A DNA stretch of 64,000 nucleotides, taken from positions 62,001 through 126,000 of the forward strand of contig MNCI01027311.1 of the NCBI GenBank assembly GCA_015680685.1, read 5' to 3'. Every line of letters starts with the position of its first letter. The stretch's first letter is position 1. A program made the translations under genes and the position numbers. The notes under the pieces were generated by a model that saw nothing but the letters and a program-made list of their open reading frames with translations, was not told where the DNA came from and did no database searches. Shown here one piece after another: positions 57,804-64,000 of this stretch. The DNA comes from Gnetum montanum (lineage: Eukaryota > Streptophyta > Gnetopsida > Gnetales > Gnetaceae).

Positions 57804-58712
57804 CATCATGAAGGGGCTCATCATAATGAGACACTGTGTCTCATTCTTTTGAATCACCAATCACATAAGTTGGTTCAAAATCCATTTCAATGTTTTAGTG
57901 AGTTGGATAATGGTATTAGGAGTAGGAAGGAACTCCCTTCCATTCTAGTGGATGATTTCAAAATTATGCTTTTCTTCGAATTCATGGCAGTCTAATGGTA
58001 GGCCTGCTTGGATCTTTGCACATAAGAAATTGTATCACTCTTCATCACATGTCATGCATTCGGGCGATTGATGTTGCAATTAAAGATACTACGATTGTGG
58101 TCACATTGGGCTAAGCAGTTGCTCAAGATTTGTTGCATGTTGCAAGGGATGAACTATCTCTAAGCTTAAGGTCGTAGCTAAGGTGCTAGGTGGGTTCATT
58201 TTTTCTATTTTAAAGAGGATGTGGGAAGCAAAGAAATTAGTGAGAAATGGTGAAATATAATAAATTTTGAGTTAAAACGCTTAAATAAGTAAGCTGCATA
58301 GAAAATAGGTCAAAAATGGCAAAGTCTGAAAATGCTGAAAAAGTAGTAGTTTGTGCTGTTATGCTCACTACACTAAGTAGGACTGTCACACTGATAGGGT
58401 TGTTATGCTACATGTGCTATTCTATACATGTCAAGCTACATGGAACAAAGAGAGCTTAACATAGTATACAATTTTGGGCTTTAACACAATACACAGTTTT
58501 AGGCTTTTTGTCCTATAGGGTTCTAGTGGAACTATCAACTGGGACCAATCTACACCAATCGAAACTTAGAAAACTCCTATGCCAGCCTATGATCTAGCTA
58601 CTACTGTAGCAAGTCCACAAGGATGTACATCTACACTAGCTTGTTGCTAGTAATGGAGATATAGAAAGCATGTAGGACTATCCATGGCACATAGAAGGAA
58701 CATAGAGGTTCA
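57804..58712 (-). pseudogene. B2 gag N-terminus and leader, right of the young insertion
   Basis: The minus strand reads EWYNFLCAKIQAGLPLD and HNFEIIH, then NGREFLPTPNTIIQLT. This matches EQYNYICVKIQANLPLN and NFEHIYMGGHEFIPSVYDII of the young gag. The frame continues at 49,926 once the young element is removed. The part from about 58,130 to 58,712 is leader sequence with no recognised domain. Confidence 0.75.
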
Positions 58713-58736
58713 AGTCCTCCTTCTAGCACCAAAAAC
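58713..58736 (-). other. Primer-binding region of B2
   Basis: The minus strand reads GTTTTTGGTGCTAGAAGGAG immediately after the LTR end. It is the decayed form of the young element's GTTTTTGGCGCTAGAAGGAG, with one C-to-T change in the TGGCGC core. Confidence 0.75.
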
Positions 58737-60771
58737 TATAGTGTTTGAAAACATCAATGGCTAGAACACTGAGAGGTCATTAGGAATACAACCTAACCCC
58801 AAGTTCATGGGAGAGTCATGCTGGAGAAAATGGAAATGGGGTGCCCTGAATGATCTAGTCGATTAGACAGGGACTTATGTGGTGTCTAATAACTATTTGC
58901 AAATAGTGATTTTAGAGCATCACGCACCAGAGTTAGAATAATCAAGAACGCAACATGCATAATAGCGGAAGCATATCAACATGTGTGTCTTAATGCATCA
59001 TGAAAATAGAAATAAACAAGTATGCTTATAGTTTAAAATATGTGCTATAGAAGACTAAAATGAGAGTTCAAGTAAGGAAATGCACCACCCCAAAATTGGG
59101 GGATGTGACTTTGGATGAAATGATGTGTAAAACCGGTATGTAGTGTCAAACAGGCACATCTGGGTAGTGAGGAAATATAGTCACAGTACCTAGATTGTTA
59201 TAGACATGGTATGATAGAAAGGAATTGAAGCTTACTAGGCTAATAGTTACTACACTGTGTAGGTGTGAGGTGCAGGTGTCATGCTCAAGTGCGAGAGAGG
59301 CAAATATTTGAAATTCTCTTAATACTGAGATTTGCTGCTCATGAACCTTTTGTTTGCCAATCACCTACCAAAGCCAACTGGGGAAGCCAACCCTTAAAAT
59401 GCTGATTACTAGGGTATTTATAGAGCTAGGGTTGGGGGGAGACATGGTTTGGATGCCATGTATCTTGGGTCCCACATAGCATCAATGTGAATGTGTCATG
59501 CTGATGTGCTACACTCAAAGTGTGGTGCTACGCTTGACAAGACAAGAATAGGGACTAAGCATTTGCCAAACTATGACCGTATTGCCCAAACTACATGTGC
59601 GAAAATCTAACAAATTGTCATGTTTTCACAAAAATTCCTAGCACAAATGAAAATCAAAGCCTACACTCTGGGACTACATCTTCCCTCCTCTTTCGAGGAG
59701 GGTCAAGTGTAGGGACAACTTTGGGGACCAACAGGGGGTGCAAAAAAAAAAAAAACTACTAATCTTGGCTATTGAAGAGATGCTGAAGTAGGAATTGAGG
59801 TTGATGATGAGCTCTAGAAACTTTTGGAGACATTTAGAGGATTTTTCCAAGTGTTGCGTTGTCTATGTTGTCCAGTGTAATGAATCATAGCATGAACACT
59901 TAGAAATATTTTGCAATTTTGGCCTACTACGTTGTCTACATTGCAGAGCGTAGTAGAGCGTAGCACCCATTTTCCAATGAATTTTGTTAAAAACTGAAAA
60001 AACCACTCTAAGATTCAGCAAGGTGAGAAACTTTAGCAACTAGAAACTACACGTTCCATGTCGAAAGAGCCTGATACCTCTTCATTTCATACTTGGAAAA
60101 TTTTTGACCTTGGCACCTCTACTATGTTGTCTACACTATGTAGCGTAGCATAGTGTAACATATAATTTTGAATGAATTTTGACCAAACTTGCAATTCTTT
60201 TCCATGGGATGTTGATCATGCTCTAAGGATGAAGTAGGACAGGTAGCCTTGGAGGTCAAAGAATTGCCAAATGCACCTTCCATGTTCAATCCAACACTTA
60301 GGAAAATTTTAGTCTACATGGCCTGCTATGTTGTCTATGTTGTGCAATGTAGTGGAGCATAATAGGTCCAAAGGTGGAAAATTTTCCAAATTTTTTTGTC
60401 CATCCTAAGCAATTTGACAACTCCTAGCTTGGTACCTAAGTGGACTGGTAGCTTGGACATGTGTCAAGCTAGGTAAGCTAGAGAGTGTAGCAAGCATGAC
60501 GGCTTGGAAGATAGAAAATTTGCTGAACTATTTAGTCCATCCTCAATGCCCTTTTGGTGCAAACTAGCCTTGGAAATGGATGCTACACTCACTATGTCAA
60601 GGAGTGTAGTAGATAGACTTAGAAAAAAATTTGCAAACGTTAGGACTTCTAGGGTGCCATGGTATCTATGCGGCACAACATGACACCACACCTAGAAATA
60701 TTTCACCCAATTTTCAATTCTTGGAAAAATATAATGTTAAGTCATGAGAGCCCAAAATTAGTCGTGTTTCA
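58737..60771 (-). repeat. 5' LTR of B2
   Basis: On the minus strand it starts TGAAACACGAC at 60,771 and ends ACTATA at 58,737 (expected ACA). A TATAAATA box lies at 59,415-59,422. The U3 side carries four diverged inverted-repeat blocks built from CTATGCTAC/GTAGCATAG words (near 59,860, 59,930, 60,125 and 60,330). It aligns fully with 33,622-35,649. The many transitions between the two LTRs indicate an old insertion. Confidence 0.85.
59415..59422 (-). promoter_or_regulatory. TATA box of the B2 5' LTR
   Basis: TATAAATACCCTAG on the minus strand. The same context is found at 62,963-62,970 in the third LTR and in decayed form near 34,295. Confidence 0.6.
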
Positions 60772-60776
60772 CTCAA
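60772..60776. other. Target-site duplication CTCAA, right of B2
   Basis: This matches CTCAA at 33,617-33,621. Confidence 0.85.
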
Positions 60777-60965
60777 ATCTATTCAAGAGCATGTGAATAA
60801 ATTCTTATCCAACTAGGAAGGGCCTTTCTTATTCACTAAGTCCTATAGTAATGGAGCCTTTACAATAGCAAACATGGATGGAAATGAGTTGGCCAACCTG
60901 GTCAATCATTTCTATCTAAAGCCCTACTACATGTACCCCATGATAACCAATAGTTAACATCAATA
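60777..60965 (+). pseudogene. Integrase of element D, C-terminal end after the B2 insertion
   Basis: The plus strand reads SIQEHVNKFLSN, EGPFLFTKSYSNGAFTIANM and DGNELANLVNHFYLKPYY. This is the usual Tat integrase end (KFxPNWEGPYxV...YSxGAxxLxxMDGNExxxxxNxxxLKxYY). It picks up where the frame at 33,621 stopped, once B2 and one copy of CTCAA are ignored. The two halves are therefore one gene split by transposition. Confidence 0.85.
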
Positions 60966-61929
60966 ACTTTTGCAACCAATGACAAGAAATCTTGCATGAC
61001 CTGTTTCCATCTTTTTGCATGGCAAATAAATTCTTGAACTCTGTAACATATGTGATATATGGTAGGTTAGTTTTCTAATCATTTATACGACCTTATGCAA
61101 TATCATGTAACAACATGTTTTCTTTGTCTTGATTCTTATCCTCTTGTAGTTGTGCTTGAAAGATGAGCCCTAGAGTCATCACAAAGGTGCAACTCATCAT
61201 AGTGATAAGTCACCACATGATCTTAATGAGTAAGATTCGATGAGTTTTTCCTGTTGTGCCAAGAGTGCTTATGCCATTTCCATCCTATTACTATTTATTT
61301 GAAACCAACCTCATAGCCTAATTAAAACCTTTCTTACCCTTAAGTGACAATCTTGACCTATGTCTAACACTCATGAATTATGTTCTTATGACATTCCTTC
61401 ATCATGCTCAACCTACAAGTTTGTTGAATGTAACACATCTTATTCAATGGAAAAACAAAATCAAATTTGGCCTTAACAAAGAAATCCAATGAAGGTTTCA
61501 TCCCATAATAAAAAATCAAAAAGGGAAACAAAGTGTCAAGAAGCTTGAAGGATAATAAAGACCAAAAGACAAACCAATGATTCCAAACAAGCAAAGCAAG
61601 AAGCCTAATGGCCATAGAAATCTTGGAGTGAGATGTTGGTTCCTCAAATGCATTGCCAAGTGAACCAATACTTCAAAATAGAAAGCATGAACACTTGTTG
61701 ATTTATCAACATGTTAATGCTATATTGTAGCCATGATGTCAACATACAGAGCTCATTGTTAACCTTCATGACCATTTCCTCATCATAACCTTATCCCATC
61801 ATCATAAGCACTCTTTGACATGATTCAACACTAATAAATCAAGTGTGGAGAGGGAACCTAGATGATGGATCTACATTGGTATTTTGAATTATTTCTTGAT
61901 GCCTCTTGAGTTAATCCTCAAGACACAAC
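60966..61929 (+). other. Element D 3' non-coding region
   Basis: No domain is recognised. The block at 61,145-61,230 (TAGTTGTGCTTGAAAGATGAG and onward) aligns with 55,715-55,800 of the young element. The last 60 bp before the polypurine tract (GCCTCTTGAGTTAATCCTC) align with the young element's GCCTCTCGGGTCAATTCCTC. Confidence 0.55.
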
Positions 61930-61943
61930 CAAAGAGGGGTGAA
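61930..61943 (+). other. Polypurine tract of element D
   Basis: AAAGAGGGGTGAA directly before the LTR start TGAAACATCACC. Confidence 0.8.
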
Positions 61944-62371
61944 TGAAACATCACCAAGAAAATGAATGCTATAATATTTTTTGCATTGTAACTCTCACCC
62001 CATAAAACCCAAGCCTAAACATTCATTGTAAAATGTGGAGATTGTAATCCTTGAGATGCAATTTCACATAATTTAGCTTTTTGGGCTAAGAAGTGCTTCA
62101 TAAGTGATCAAAGCCTCAATCCTTAAGTGGAAAAAGTCATATCATGTCTATATTTGAGTTTAAAGGGGTAAAAAATGCCTTTTGGACCACCAAAATTGGC
62201 ATTTTCATGTGTTTTGTGGGGGATATGACCTTTGCTACAGTAGAATCACCTATGTTTAGTATGAGCAAATGTAACATCACCAATGCCCTGCGTTGGGGGG
62301 TTTAACACTTACCCCACCTAGCATTACAACTACATTCTCAGAATTACTCTAGTATGGTCATAGCACCTCAT
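61944..62371 (+). repeat. Start of element D 3' LTR, truncated
   Basis: It begins TGAAACATCACCAAG after the polypurine tract and runs 428 bp in the plus direction. It is then cut by a minus-strand LTR at 62,372. The remainder of D's LTR must lie beyond the window if the cut is an insertion. Confidence 0.75.
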
Positions 62372-64000
62372 TGTAGCGACCGAAAACATTGATGGCTAGA
62401 ACATTGAGAGGTCACCAGGTGTACAGCCTAACCTTGGATCCATGGGAGGGCTGTGCTGGGTTAAACAGAAGCAGGGTGCCCTAAATAGTCTAGTCGATCA
62501 GACAGGGACTTAATTGTTGTATGATAACCTTTCGTAAATGTTGGTTTTAAAAATGTTATATTCACATTAAGCGATGAGTGGAAAACGTAAATTGATCGAG
62601 GGTGATGCAAAACATAAAGATAACAGAGAAAAATGAAGTAGGCTTGGGTGAGAAAGTGCACCGCCCCAAGATCAGGGAATTTGATCTTTTCTTGACTAAA
62701 GGTGTACAACTGATATGCAGCACTAGAGAGGCACAAATTACAATAGAGCAGTATGGTCACAGGCATTTATATTTTTGTCAATAGCTTGCTAACAAGATTT
62801 CTTTGCTTGCTAATCCCTTGCCAAAACAAATCGCCAGAAAGCCAAATGCTAAGAATTCCAATCGTGAAAAAGCCAAAATGCTAAAGGAAGCCAACAATGC
62901 CAAAAGCCAGTTCTCAAAGCCAACCAAAAGCCAACCAACCCCTTGAACTTTGTTCACTGGGGTATTTATAGGACCAGGAGTAGGCGAAAAATTTGGTTTG
63001 GGTGCCATGTGTCTTGGGTCCCACAGAGTGTGAATGAGACTATGCTATGTTGTTGTGAGATGCTAGATGTGAAACCTGCTATGCTATGACCATATGGCTA
63101 AAACTGCATGTGCCAGAGTCCAGAAAACTACCATGCTAGGAAATTCCAACAATAAATGCAAAGTGGAGCCTATGCTCTAGGACTACGTCTTCCCTGATCT
63201 TGCGAGCAGGGTAAAGCATAGGGACAACTTTGGGGATAAGCAAGGGGTGCAAAATAAAGAAAACTTGCTAATCTATTCATTGAAGAAATTCTAGGATGAG
63301 AGTGGCCACTACTAATAAGTTTTGGAGCCAACTGAAGATGCCTCAGGGCCCCCATGCAAGTGTTACGCTATTTACACTACCTAGCATATTTGCGTAGTGT
63401 AAACACTCACATGCTATGCTGTGCTATGTTACGTAGCATAGCATAGCCGCCAGTCTCGAGAGAGAAATCTTGTCTAACATCTAAAAACACCTATATGAGG
63501 CCTAGCTAGGAAAACAATTGCAACCTTTTCTTTCATGCTAAAAGTTCTTGAGACCTACTGAGTTCATCCTTGGGATATTTTTAAGCCTTGTGTCCCAGCT
63601 ACATTGTGTTACACTATGTATTGTAGCATAGCGTAGCAACCAATGTGACATGCATCCCTATATGATTTTCAATTCTTTGTCTAGAAACTTTATTTGGGGC
63701 CTGAGGGCAAAGTGGGATAGGCAGTGTTGGAGGCTAAAGTATGGCCAAGTGCAATCCTCTTGCTAAAACCACTTGGTAAAGGGTCTCTGTACGTTCTGTC
63801 CTTACTACGCTATGCTATGCTACATAGTGTAGCACCCTATGTTGCTTGGATTCTAACTTATTTTGCAAACACTTTATTATAGAATGTTGGTCATGTCCTG
63901 GCATGTCAATACAGTAAACTTGTTTGACAATTGAAATATGGGCAAGTACGCTTACTCCCTCAGGGCCATGTGAGTAAGAGTATTGTTAGGATGCATCCTT
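62372..64000 (-). repeat. Element E: B2-like LTR running off the window
   Basis: It aligns with the two B2 LTRs. On the minus strand it ends GTCGCTACA at 62,372. TATAAATACC is at 62,963-62,970. U3 hairpins of TACGCTA/TAGCATAG type lie near 63,365-63,445, 63,600-63,640 and 63,800-63,830, with more CpG kept than in B2. Only about 1.63 of an expected 2.03 kb is inside. It is either a 3' LTR with its body to the right or a solo LTR. The five bases before it are CTCAT. Confidence 0.8.
62963..62970 (-). promoter_or_regulatory. TATA box of the third B2-type LTR
   Basis: TATAAATACCCC on the minus strand, in the same context as 59,415-59,422. Confidence 0.6.

Larger units (their letters stand above)
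33622..60771 (-). mobile_element. Element B2: 27-kb Tat-like LTR retrotransposon carrying nested insertion and antisense gene
   Basis: In element order (right to left): 5' LTR 60,771-58,737; primer site; gag split by the young element; protease near 47 kb; TTAAACTAG-type repeats; the antisense multi-exon gene (46.0-41.3 kb); more repeats; reverse transcriptase, RNase H, second RNase H and integrase (40.7-37.6 kb); repeats; polypurine tract; 3' LTR 35,649-33,622. LTR lengths agree (about 2,028 and 2,035 bp), and both flanks carry CTCAA. Without the 7,872-bp young insertion and its duplication, B2 is about 19.3 kb, a size within the range of Ogre/Tat elements. Decay is heavy in all domains. Confidence 0.85.
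30320..62371 (+). mobile_element. Element D: decayed Tat-like Ty3/gypsy element, interrupted by later insertions
   Basis: Polymerase domains run 30.3-33.6 kb on the plus strand. The integrase end resumes at 60,777 after element B2. A 3' non-coding region, polypurine tract and LTR start follow, up to 62,371, where another LTR cuts in. A second RNase H between the first RNase H and integrase marks the Tat lineage. D's 5' LTR, gag and protease were not found to the left. By analogy with B2, the minus-strand gene at 15.9-21.1 kb and the repeat array may belong to D's protease-to-polymerase interval, but this is inference. Confidence 0.75.

Noticed and set aside
1-64000. Plant pararetrovirus, CRISPR array, tRNA or rRNA genes, or an intact host gene
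   Set aside because: The reverse transcriptase fragments all sit in LTR-flanked or LTR-adjacent Ty3/gypsy order with integrase, unlike pararetroviruses. Arrays lack spacer-repeat structure. No cloverleaf, rRNA block or intact conserved host reading frame was recognised.

Overview
The window looks like intergenic repeat DNA from a large-genome seed plant. It is AT-rich and filled almost entirely by LTR retrotransposons in various states of decay, inserted into one another. No intact host gene, tRNA, rRNA or bacterial-type feature was recognised. A gymnosperm or another plant with a very large genome is possible, but the sequence does not fix the species. Old copies have lost most CpG, and their reading frames are full of TAG, TAA and TGA codons of the kind left by C-to-T change at methylated cytosines. 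All coding calls were translated by eye; boundaries marked as approximate are approximate.

Left part (1-15.9 kb). This holds minus-strand debris of at least three Ty3/gypsy copies. A1 (about 1-7.45 kb) has decayed integrase, RNase H, reverse transcriptase, protease, gag and a 5' LTR with a decayed tRNA-Asp-type primer site. B1 (7.5-9.1 kb) is a gag fragment of the Tat-like family that dominates the right half. A2 (9.3-11.2 kb or more) is a second copy of the A family, reduced to the start of gag and LTR sequence. A perfect 28-bp inverted repeat lies between B1 and A2. Next come four 294-bp tandem units (11,452-12,627) and an integrase remnant (C, 13-14 kb).

Middle (15.9-33.6 kb). A decayed multi-exon gene lies on the minus strand (15.9-19.6 kb, perhaps to 21.1 kb). 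A degenerate array of about 185-bp repeats follows, split by a Ty1/copia-type element (22,801-28,957). That element has two LTRs, a tRNA-iMet primer site and gag, but no recognisable pol. Next is plus-strand Tat-like pol (element D, 30.3-33.6 kb) with reverse transcriptase, two RNase H domains and integrase.

Right (33.6-64 kb). D's integrase is cut at 33,621 by a 27,150-bp minus-strand element, B2 (33,622-60,771). B2 is flanked by the target-site duplication CTCAA, and D's integrase resumes in register after it. B2's gag is cut by a young element (49,932-57,798) flanked by TTGCC. The young element is CpG-rich and carries gag-protease only. D's own 3' LTR starts at 61,944 and is cut at 62,372 by another B2-like LTR that runs off the window.

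The most unusual signal is the multi-exon gene. It occurs twice, at 15.9-19.6 kb (-) and 41.3-46.0 kb (+), with matching exon lengths and splice sites. In both cases it lies antisense to a Tat-like element, upstream of that element's reverse transcriptase. In B2 it sits between protease and reverse transcriptase. It may be an antisense cargo gene carried by this retrotransposon lineage.
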